Program-made: the position numbers and the translations under genes
Shown here: piece after piece, positions 32,472-39,504 of the stretch
Position numbering within the stretch: the stretch's first letter is position 1
Layout: each line of letters starts with the position of its first letter
Source: an uncultured Helicobacter sp.
Lineage (GTDB): Bacteria > Campylobacterota > Campylobacteria > Campylobacterales > Helicobacteraceae
DNA length: 47,792 nucleotides
Direction: 5' to 3'
Assembly: GCA_947177485.1 (NCBI GenBank)
Contig: CAMWUR010000010.1
Span: 1 to 47,792, forward strand
The notes under the pieces: generated by a model
What the model was told of the DNA's origin: nothing
Seen by the model: only the letters and a program-made list of their open reading frames with translations
Database searches by the model: none

Positions 32472-33494
32472 ATGATAAAAGATTTTGAGATTGAAAATTT
32501 TCGAGGGATACGATCATTAAAGCTCGAAGGATTTTCAAATGTGAATATTTTTGTAGGCAAGCCAAATACGGGAAAAACCTCGATTTTGGAGGCTTTGTAT
32601 TTGTATTTATCGAAACACCCAGATGCAATAACCAATATCTTAGAATTTAGAAAAACTGTGGTTGATAAGGATTGCTTTCAGGGTTTTTTTTATGATTATG
32701 ATTTAAACAATCAGATTATATTAACAAATGACGATGAAGAGTTAAAAATACATTGTCGCAATAATCACTATACAAATATTATGATTGATGGCTCACAGCA
32801 AAAAGATAAAGGGGTTAATGAAATGAGTCTTGAATACCATAAGTCCAAAAGCAAGAGAACAATGAGAATCTCAAAGACATTTCCAAATCCATTTCAAATA
32901 CATTTTCAAGCTAATTTAACCTCTTTTGAAAGCAATCAAATTAATTCAGAAAAAGCTGATTTTGTTAATGAAAGCAATTCTTATGAAAATATTCTAAAAA
33001 GGAACTTGGAGACAATTTTATCAAACAAAATAAACAAAGAAGTATTAAATAAATGCCTTAAAAAGTTTTCTAGCAATATTCAAGAAATTAGTTTTTTGGA
33101 TAGCAGAGTTGTGATACAAAAGGAAAATTTAAATAATGTAATTAGCCTTAAATTAATGGGAGCAGGATTTCAAAAATATGTTGCAATTATATTATCGATT
33201 TTACAAAATAAGAAATATATATTTATTGATGAAATAGAAAATGGATTACATTTTGAGAGTATTGATTTGTTATTGGAAGCTATCTTAGAAGCCTCCAATA
33301 ATGTTCAGTTTTTTATTACAACACACAATGAGGAACTTTTGAAACATTTAAGTGTCTTGCTTGAAAATGGAGATAAAGAAAGTGTTGCTGTTTTTAATGT
33401 ATATATAGATAAAGATTCTAATATACAGGCGGGTCGATATTCGCAGAAAAGCTTTGTTTTTAATACAGAACATAACAATGAAATGAGGGATTAA
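32472..33494 (+). CDS. AAA/ABC-type ATPase of OLD/AAA15 family, defence-linked
   Basis: A 340-residue RecF/SMC-like ATPase. IKDFEIENFRGIRSLKLEGF is the usual opening of the family. Walker A is GKPNTGKTS (29-37), the signature-like loop is LMGAGFQKYVA, Walker B is FIDEIENGLH (D253, E254) and the H-loop is ITTHNEE (H285). The central part is Asn/Lys-rich and shorter than a coiled coil. No TOPRIM is fused; the next gene, 4 bases on, supplies one. The pair recalls split OLD nucleases, Gabija GajA and the PARIS AriA/AriB pair. Codons are AT-rich unlike the genes before 32.43 kb, so transfer is likely. AAAGGAGAA precedes ATG 32472. Confidence 0.82.
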   Translation: MIKDFEIENFRGIRSLKLEGFSNVNIFVGKPNTGKTSILEALYLYLSKHPDAITNILEFRKTVVDKDCFQGFFYDYDLNNQIILTNDDEELKIHCRNNHYTNIMIDGSQQKDKGVNEMSLEYHKSKSKRTMRISKTFPNPFQIHFQANLTSFESNQINSEKADFVNESNSYENILKRNLETILSNKINKEVLNKCLKKFSSNIQEISFLDSRVVIQKENLNNVISLKLMGAGFQKYVAIILSILQNKKYIFIDEIENGLHFESIDLLLEAILEASNNVQFFITTHNEELLKHLSVLLENGDKESVAVFNVYIDKDSNIQAGRYSQKSFVFNTEHNNEMRD

Positions 33495-33498
33495 AGAC

Positions 33499-34107
33499 AT
33501 GCTTATTATAGTAGAAGGAAAATATGATGTTGGCTTTTTAGATATTTATTTGCAATATTTGGGAGTAGGAGTAAAAGATTATAAGTTTCATGAAGTTGGA
33601 GGAAATAAGAACTTAGAAAATCAACTCAATAAAGAAGTAGAAACAGATGAAGATAAAAAAGAAAATTTACGTGAAAAAATTAATAAGGCACTAAAAGAAG
33701 GTAAAAAAATTAAGATTATTTTTGATAGAGATGATAATTATGAAAGTTCGCTACAAAATATTAAAAAACAATTAGACAATGACCTATTACCAAAGTGTGA
33801 GATTTTTCTGATTCCTAATAATCAAGATGAGGGTAATTTGGAGGATTTGTTTTTTAGAATAGTAAAGGAAAAGGATATTTTAAAATGTCTTAGAAGAAGT
33901 CGTGAATGTATTGAAAAAATTGACAGTGAAATTCCAAATTTTGAACCACCAGATAAAAAAGCTGTAGTTTACGCTTATGCTCACATGTTCGGGGGTGCAA
34001 TTAAAGATGGAAGAATTAAGCTAAAAGGCAATATTTTAGACATACTAGACTTAAATAATGAATATCTACAACCACTCAAAAACTTTTTATTAGACATAAA
34101 AGATTGA
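33499..34107 (+). CDS. TOPRIM-like DUF3226-type protein
   Basis: A 202-residue protein. IIVEGKYDVGFLD (E6) and IIFDRDDN (D76, D78) match the Glu and DxD motifs of a TOPRIM catalytic core; PNNQDEGNLEDLF further on fits the DUF3226 pattern. A metal-dependent nuclease is the simplest inference. It follows the ATPase after 4 bases and probably acts with it: ATPase senses or is triggered, TOPRIM partner cuts DNA or RNA. PARIS AriB is a DUF4435 TOPRIM protein, so this is related in layout but not the same family as far as I can see. The stop overlaps the region just before mod. Confidence 0.72.
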   Translation: MLIIVEGKYDVGFLDIYLQYLGVGVKDYKFHEVGGNKNLENQLNKEVETDEDKKENLREKINKALKEGKKIKIIFDRDDNYESSLQNIKKQLDNDLLPKCEIFLIPNNQDEGNLEDLFFRIVKEKDILKCLRRSRECIEKIDSEIPNFEPPDKKAVVYAYAHMFGGAIKDGRIKLKGNILDILDLNNEYLQPLKNFLLDIKD

Positions 34108-34118
34108 GGACAAGTAGA

Positions 34119-37100
34119 ATGATAGATTACAAAAAAGCATTTTACAGCAAACTAGAAGACTGCTACTTAGGCGTGAAAATCAAAGTTTTTCACAAAAGCA
34201 ACACTGCCAAAAGTGGCTTTAGCAATCTGCTTAAAATCAAAGAGCAATATTTTGCCCATATCAAAACTTATTTAGAATCACAGATTGAAAGTGAGCCACT
34301 CTCGCACGATATTTACAACAAACTTTTCACTTTCTTTGATAGCTATTTGAATGAGAGCGGCACACCCTTTTTCAACGATACGCCCATCTATAAAAACATC
34401 TATGCCAAAGTGTATAGCAACTCCAAAGACACAAGCCTATTCTACAAAACACAGAATCTCTACTATGTCAAATCCGATATTCTCTACCAAAGCCTCACTC
34501 TAAGCGATGAGCAAGAAAGCTACGAAGTCGTTTTTGATGCAAGCGATTATAAACAAAATGCAGATAATGCTAAAAATAAAGTGCTATTCAAACTAGATTC
34601 CATATCTTGTAATGAGCCTGTAAATACAGACGAAGAACCTCATAATCAAATCCTCATCAAAGTTATCAACCAAAAGGATTTATTCCCAGAGCTCAATAAT
34701 GTATTCAAGCAAAATTCAAATGAATTTAGCGAGGATTTTCTTAAAAGCTTGAAGCAAAAGAAACTAAAATTTAACGAAGAAAGCCTCAAAAAAATCTTTA
34801 GAAGCTACAAAAAACAAAGTGAAATAGACTTTTTTATCCACAAAAACGCCAAAGCCTTCTTGCAAGAACAATTTGATTTATGGATGTTTTACTATCTCTA
34901 TCAAGAAAGCGGGATTCAAGAATGGAATCCCAACATCATAGCACATTTGCAAAAAATTAAAAATATCGCCCATGAAATCATTAAACTCATTGGTGATTTT
35001 GAAAATGAATTAAAAAACATTTGGCTAAAGCCCAAATTTGCTAAAAAAGTGGAATATGTTTTTAGCGTGGATACAATACTTCAGCATATAAATAATGCAA
35101 CTACACTTTTAGAATCGATTGCAAATGACAAAGGTTTTGAAGTCCAAATCAAAGAATGGCAAGAATTAAATTTAATTGATGAAACTTTTGATAGAGAGGA
35201 TTTTATTGTGTCATTGCGAGGCAAAGCCGAAGCAATCTACAATCATGCAAAAAATAGAGATTCTATTGTGGAGACTCAAATTGTCGATTGCCACGAGGCA
35301 GAGCCTCTCGCAATCACAGATTCTATCAGCACAGAATCTAGCAATCTTTGTCATTCTGAACCTGCTTTGGCAGGTGAAGAATCTCAAAATATAAAATCTC
35401 AAGAGATATTTCGCTTCACTCAATATGACAAAGAAGCAAATTGTCATTCTGAAGTCTTGCGTAGCAAGGCTAAAGAATCTAAAAATAACAAATACCGCTA
35501 TCTCCCCATAGATACAAAGCACTTCACCAAAGAAACAAAATATCAGATTCTAAGTAGTTTTGAAGATTTAGAATCCCTGCTCAATGGCGAACTCATCAAG
35601 TCGGATAATTTCCAAGCCCTCAATACCCTAATGCCCAAATATCAAGGCAAGGTAGATTTGATTTATATCGACCCGCCTTATAATGCCCCTGCAAGTGAAA
35701 TTATCTATAAAAATAATTTTAAAGATTCTACATGGCTTTCTATGATGGAAAATCGTTTAAGAATGGGGAAGGAGTTTTTAAGCAAGAGAGGGATTCTAGC
35801 TTGTGCGATTGATGAAAATGAGCAGGAAAATTTGGGGTTACTTTTAAGTGATATTTTTTATGAATATGAAAAAACTTGCGTGAGTGTTGAACATAATCCA
35901 AAGGGAATACAAGGAGATAATTTTTCATATAGTAATGAATTTGCTTATTTTTTGATTCCACAAAATACTGAAATACAAAACGAATTTGTGGAAATGCAAT
36001 ATAAAGAACTAATGAAAACGGGGAAAGAATCAGAAAGGCATACTGCAAAAAATTGTTTTTACCCCATTTATATAAAGAATTCTCAAATTATTGGTTTTGG
36101 AGAGGTATGTAAAGATGATTTTCACCCAAAACAGAAGATTATTGACAATGGAGATTTTTTAGAAATTTATCCTATTGATTCTAATGGAAATGAAAGAAAA
36201 TGGCGTTATGCAAGGGAAAGTATCGAAAAAGTAAGAGATAATTTAAAAGCGTTTATGACAAAGAACTCAATAACTATAAAATTAGGTAAAACAGAGAAAT
36301 CTTTCAAGACGATGTGGTATGGCGCTAAATATAGCGCAACGGAATATGGGAGCAAGATTCTAAAAGATATTATTCCGTATAATGAATTTGACTATCCTAA
36401 ATCTATTCACACAGTAAAAGATTCTATTTATTTGGCAAGCAGGGAAGATTCTATCATTTTGGATTTTTTTGGTGGGAGTGGCACAACAGCCCACGCAGTG
36501 TTGGAACTCAATAGAGAGGGTTCAAATCGAAAATTTGTGCTAGTAGAGCAAGGGGAACATTTTTATAATGTGATGATTCCACGTATTAAAAAAGTCGCCT
36601 TTAGTAGTGAATGGAAAGATGGAAAGCTAAAAGGCAATAAACAAATAAAGCCTTTGAGTATCGCTTTTCGCTACTATGAATTAGAATCTTACGAAGAGGT
36701 TTTGAGCCATTGTGAATATGTGCTAAAAGATTCTTGTCATTATGAATCCTCCCCTTGTCATTCTGAACCTGCTTTAGCAGGTGAAGAATCTCAAAATATA
36801 AAATCTCAAGAGATGTTTCGCTTCGCTCAACATGACAATGAAATCTACAAGGGCAAAGACTATGCTAAGGCTAAGGCGATACTAGACTACCGCAAATCCC
36901 GCAAGCTCATTGATAGGTTGCATAAAGGCGAGATTGTATGCCTAGATATGCGCACAGAGTATAGAGAGGAGTTTGATATTTTTCACACTATGGCAAATTT
37001 AATGGGCTGGAAAATCAAGCGATTGTTTTTGGATTCCAAAGGCATAGAATCTTGTGAGTTTGATAATGGCGAGATTATCTCTTTAGATTCGCTAGACTTA

Positions 37101-37142
37101 GCCAAATACCCAAAACTTAGAAATCTAATATGGTGGGAGTAG
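34119..37142 (+). CDS. mod: type III DNA methyltransferase Mod (N6-adenine, beta class)
   Basis: A 1007-residue site-specific DNA methyltransferase. DPPY at about 518-521 (IYIDPPYNAP) precedes FxGxG at about 784-788 (LDFFGGSGTTAHAVL), the beta-class order of type III Mod. The segment between, about 570-760, is the target-recognition region and gives the specificity. The N-terminal 500 residues are extra relative to compact Mod proteins and of unknown role. Two 28-residue copies of a dispersed repeat peptide (CHSEPALAGEESQNIKSQE) sit at about 410-437 and 879-906, in frame. ATG 34119 follows GAGGA. With res at 39497 it should form a restriction-modification system, though three other genes separate them. 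Confidence 0.9.
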   Translation: MIDYKKAFYSKLEDCYLGVKIKVFHKSNTAKSGFSNLLKIKEQYFAHIKTYLESQIESEPLSHDIYNKLFTFFDSYLNESGTPFFNDTPIYKNIYAKVYSNSKDTSLFYKTQNLYYVKSDILYQSLTLSDEQESYEVVFDASDYKQNADNAKNKVLFKLDSISCNEPVNTDEEPHNQILIKVINQKDLFPELNNVFKQNSNEFSEDFLKSLKQKKLKFNEESLKKIFRSYKKQSEIDFFIHKNAKAFLQEQFDLWMFYYLYQESGIQEWNPNIIAHLQKIKNIAHEIIKLIGDFENELKNIWLKPKFAKKVEYVFSVDTILQHINNATTLLESIANDKGFEVQIKEWQELNLIDETFDREDFIVSLRGKAEAIYNHAKNRDSIVETQIVDCHEAEPLAITDSISTESSNLCHSEPALAGEESQNIKSQEIFRFTQYDKEANCHSEVLRSKAKESKNNKYRYLPIDTKHFTKETKYQILSSFEDLESLLNGELIKSDNFQALNTLMPKYQGKVDLIYIDPPYNAPASEIIYKNNFKDSTWLSMMENRLRMGKEFLSKRGILACAIDENEQENLGLLLSDIFYEYEKTCVSVEHNPKGIQGDNFSYSNEFAYFLIPQNTEIQNEFVEMQYKELMKTGKESERHTAKNCFYPIYIKNSQIIGFGEVCKDDFHPKQKIIDNGDFLEIYPIDSNGNERKWRYARESIEKVRDNLKAFMTKNSITIKLGKTEKSFKTMWYGAKYSATEYGSKILKDIIPYNEFDYPKSIHTVKDSIYLASREDSIILDFFGGSGTTAHAVLELNREGSNRKFVLVEQGEHFYNVMIPRIKKVAFSSEWKDGKLKGNKQIKPLSIAFRYYELESYEEVLSHCEYVLKDSCHYESSPCHSEPALAGEESQNIKSQEMFRFAQHDNEIYKGKDYAKAKAILDYRKSRKLIDRLHKGEIVCLDMRTEYREEFDIFHTMANLMGWKIKRLFLDSKGIESCEFDNGEIISLDSLDLAKYPKLRNLIWWE
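35348..35431. repeat. 84-nt in-frame repeat, copy 1, in mod
   Basis: Starts TTGTCATTCTGAACCTGCTT and ends ATGACAA, with near-palindromic edges TTGTCAT/ATGACAA. It is exactly 28 codons and differs from copy 2 at 4 of 84 bases (A/G or C/T changes). It translates to CHSEPALAGEESQNIKSQEI..FRFTQYD, rich in polar residues. It lies between the N-terminal region and the catalytic core. Confidence 0.85.
35440..35480. repeat. partial repeat directly after copy 1 in mod
   Basis: ATTGTCATTCTGAAGTCTTG CGTAGCAAGGCTAAAGAATC begins like a new unit (TTGTCATTCTGAA) with a small internal hairpin (CTTGCGTAGCAAG) and ends at AAAGAATC; the right half is missing. Read in frame as CHSEVLRSKAKES. Confidence 0.7.
36755..36838. 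repeat. 84-nt in-frame repeat, copy 2, in mod
   Basis: Same edges, same length and same frame as copy 1, with 80 of 84 bases identical. Preceded by a short TTGTCATTATGAATCC remnant at about 36734-36749. Translates to CHSEPALAGEESQNIKSQEM..FRFAQHD, near the C-terminus of Mod, after the FGGSGTT motif. Confidence 0.85.
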
Positions 37143-37145
37143 GGA

Positions 37146-37658
37146 ATGAGCGAAGATGAAACTTTAGAAAATATCAAAAAAGAAATTAAAAGAATTATGG
37201 AAGATACCGAATATTCATATAAGGGGCATTTGGAGAGTGCAACGTATTGGCGATATGGAAATTATGTGCTGATGATAATATCTTTTGTTATTACATGTAT
37301 ATCTTTAAGTATCACATACGGTGATATAGGCAAGTTATCTAGTATTTGTATCTCTGCTCTATCAGGATTTTTTATGATGTTACTCATTTTTTTAAATACT
37401 CAAGAGAAATATATCTCACACTATAAAAGTGGAAATAAATATCTTAAACTTAGAAATAAGGCAAGAATATTTTTAGAAGTAGAATCTAGAAATATGAGCT
37501 TAGAACAACAAATGGAATCTTTGAAAAAGCTAAATTCTAAAAGAAATAAAATAAATAAGCACTCTTTGCCTATTGCCTCAATGGGATATAAGGGTGGAAA
37601 AAAGCAGATTGAAATAGATAAAAATACGCAATACCAAGTGGATAAGGAGCAAGAATGA
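37146..37658 (+). CDS. SLATT-domain two-pass membrane protein (CBASS-type effector)
   Basis: A 170-residue protein: a charged helical start with SATYWRY, two adjacent hydrophobic segments (about 39-57 and 65-84) joined by a short loop, then a cytoplasmic helical tail (HYKSGNKYLKLRNKARIFLEVESRN) ending in polar, Lys-rich sequence. This is the layout of SLATT proteins, proposed to form membrane pores on nucleotide second-messenger binding. It overlaps the nucleotidyltransferase start by 4 bases (ATGA), which fits a dedicated effector-synthase pair. It starts 3 bases after mod with its own weak site. Codon use is AT-rich. Confidence 0.78.
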   Translation: MSEDETLENIKKEIKRIMEDTEYSYKGHLESATYWRYGNYVLMIISFVITCISLSITYGDIGKLSSICISALSGFFMMLLIFLNTQEKYISHYKSGNKYLKLRNKARIFLEVESRNMSLEQQMESLKKLNSKRNKINKHSLPIASMGYKGGKKQIEIDKNTQYQVDKEQE

Positions 37659-38494
37659 GCGTGAATAGCTATTTGAATGATTTGGCAGAAAGAGCAATTG
37701 TTAGGGATAATGAGAAGAATAAAATTCAAACTTCTATTAAATCTATTCTTCAAAGATTGCAACGATTTGATGAAAGTAATGGGTTTTCCCTTGCCTCAAA
37801 AAATCAAATCCACAAATACTGTATCTTTGGTTCTTATAAAAGAAAGACAATTATATCAAGGCAATTTGATGAAAATTCTGATGTTGATATAATGGTTGTT
37901 TTTGGAAAGAAATTTGACGGATTTTATCATTATGAAGTTAGAAACAATTACCCCAAAAAACCACAAATATATTTAAATTACCTTAAAGAATTTGCAGAAT
38001 TAAGCTATTCCCGCTCTGAAATTTATCAAAGCTTTCCGTCTGTAGTTTTGGAGCTCAATCATATAAAGTTTGATTTAGTTCCTGCTATTATTGATGATTG
38101 GAATAATTACAGAATACCAAATAAACAAAATTGGTATCAAACGCAAGTTTTGGATTGGATTACAACTAATCCAAATGATTTAGATGGTGCATTAGCAGGT
38201 AATCAACCCTTAAGGCGATTGGTAAGGGTAGCCAAAATATGGAACGCAAAGCAAGGACGCATTTATGAATCCTATGGGCTAGAAAAATGGATAACACAGC
38301 AATGCGATTTATCTAAGCGCCCCTTTTTGAGAGGAGATTATAGTCTATCCGAGTATTTTTACAGATTTTGTGAATTATTGTCTTGTTGGGGTTTGCCTGA
38401 ATATAAACAAAAGAAAATTGAAAGATTGCAAGAAGCTGCAAAGGAAGCTGAATGTTTTAATAATGAAAATTGTATTAAAGATTTATTTGAGTGA
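37655..38494 (+). CDS. CD-NTase-like nucleotidyltransferase (SMODS type)
   Basis: A 279-residue DNA polymerase beta-like nucleotidyltransferase. IFGSYKRKT at 58-65 supplies the GS motif, SDVDIMVVF at 75-83 the two metal aspartates D76 and D78, and KFDLVPAI the third acid D140. A helical C-terminal domain (LRRLVRVAKIWNAKQ onward) follows. This is the arrangement of cyclic-oligonucleotide synthases of CBASS. With the SLATT gene overlapping upstream it would form a minimal (type I) CBASS: phage signal, cyclic nucleotide made here, membrane effector opened. No Cap2/Cap3-type ancillary genes are present. The product nucleotide cannot be read from sequence. Confidence 0.78.
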   Translation: MSVNSYLNDLAERAIVRDNEKNKIQTSIKSILQRLQRFDESNGFSLASKNQIHKYCIFGSYKRKTIISRQFDENSDVDIMVVFGKKFDGFYHYEVRNNYPKKPQIYLNYLKEFAELSYSRSEIYQSFPSVVLELNHIKFDLVPAIIDDWNNYRIPNKQNWYQTQVLDWITTNPNDLDGALAGNQPLRRLVRVAKIWNAKQGRIYESYGLEKWITQQCDLSKRPFLRGDYSLSEYFYRFCELLSCWGLPEYKQKKIERLQEAAKEAECFNNENCIKDLFE

Positions 38495-38505
38495 GGTTAA
38501 AATCT

Positions 38506-39504
38506 ATGCCCAATCTCCTCCTCTACACCACACAAGATAAAAAAATCAAGGTTGAGCTTTATGAACTTGGCGAGAGTGTGTATCTCAATCAAGATTCTAT
38601 CGCCAAGCTTTTTGACACCTCGAAATCTAGCATCAGCGAGCATATCACAAATATCCTCAAAGAGGGGGAATTGCAAGCAGATTCAGTTATTCGGGAAATC
38701 CGAACAACTGCTACCGATGGTAAACAATACAGGGTGAAATTTTATTCTCTCGAGATGATTTTAGCTATTGGCTTTCGTGTGCGAAGCAAACGAGGAGTGC
38801 AGTTTAGAATCTGGGCAAATGAGCATTTGGCTAGCTACCTGCAAAAAGGTTTTGTGATTGATAGTGAGCGATTAAAAAATCCAAATGGCAGGACGGATTA
38901 TTTTGATGAACTCTTAGAACAGATTCGTGATATAAGGGCAAGTGAGAAAAGGTTTTATCAAAAAGTGCGAGAGCTTTTTGCTTTGAGTGCAGATTATGAT
39001 CCAAGCGACAAAGCAACACAGATGTTTTTTGCGCAAACACAAAACAAACTTTTGTATGCAACTACACATAAAACCGCAGCAGAGTTGATTTGCGAACGAG
39101 CTAATGCGAATGAACCAAATATGGGGCTAACAAGCTGGAAAGGCAATGTTGTGCGTAAAGGCGATGTGATTATTGCCAAAAATTATTTGAGTAAAGAGGA
39201 GCTAGATATTCTCAATCGTTTAGTCAATGTATTTTTAGAATCCGCAGAACTTAGAGTGAAGGACAAACAAACTTTGACAATGGAGTTTTGGAGGCAAAAT
39301 GTAGATTCTTTGCTCACCTTTCAGGGCAAAGAAATCTTAAAAGACAATGGAAGTATTTCTAATGCGCAAATGGAGCAAATCGCCTATGAGCAATATCAAC
39401 TTTTTGAGGAGCAACGCAAAAAGGAGGAATTGCTGAAGGCACAAAAAGAAGATGAAGAAATTTTGGAATCCACCTATAAAGCACTGAAAGGCAAAAATGG
39501 CTAA
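38506..39504 (+). CDS. RhuM-family protein
   Basis: A 332-residue protein. NLLLYTTQDKKIKVELYELGESVYLNQDSIAKLFDTSKSSISEHI is the RhuM opening, with a helix-turn-helix-like segment (LNQDSIAKLFDTSKSSISEHI), then FYSLEMILAIGFRVRSKRGVQFRIWA. It continues as alpha-helical sequence with a C-terminal region (LSKEELDILNRLVNVFLESAELR). The family is known from genomic and restriction loci and is thought to act on DNA or as a regulator or toxin-like module; its function is not settled. It starts at ATG 38506 behind GAGG and overlaps res by 8 bases, so it is translated with res. Confidence 0.78.
   Translation: MPNLLLYTTQDKKIKVELYELGESVYLNQDSIAKLFDTSKSSISEHITNILKEGELQADSVIREIRTTATDGKQYRVKFYSLEMILAIGFRVRSKRGVQFRIWANEHLASYLQKGFVIDSERLKNPNGRTDYFDELLEQIRDIRASEKRFYQKVRELFALSADYDPSDKATQMFFAQTQNKLLYATTHKTAAELICERANANEPNMGLTSWKGNVVRKGDVIIAKNYLSKEELDILNRLVNVFLESAELRVKDKQTLTMEFWRQNVDSLLTFQGKEILKDNGSISNAQMEQIAYEQYQLFEEQRKKEELLKAQKEDEEILESTYKALKGKNG

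Noticed and set aside
32472-34107. Calling the ATPase/TOPRIM pair Gabija or PARIS
   Set aside because: No UvrD-like GajB, TOPRIM is not fused to the ATPase, and the TOPRIM protein looks like DUF3226, not DUF4435.
35211-35522. Antisense ORF of 103 codons over mod
   Set aside because: It lies over the in-frame repeats, has a shadow-type composition and no ribosome site. The sense gene is a clear methyltransferase.
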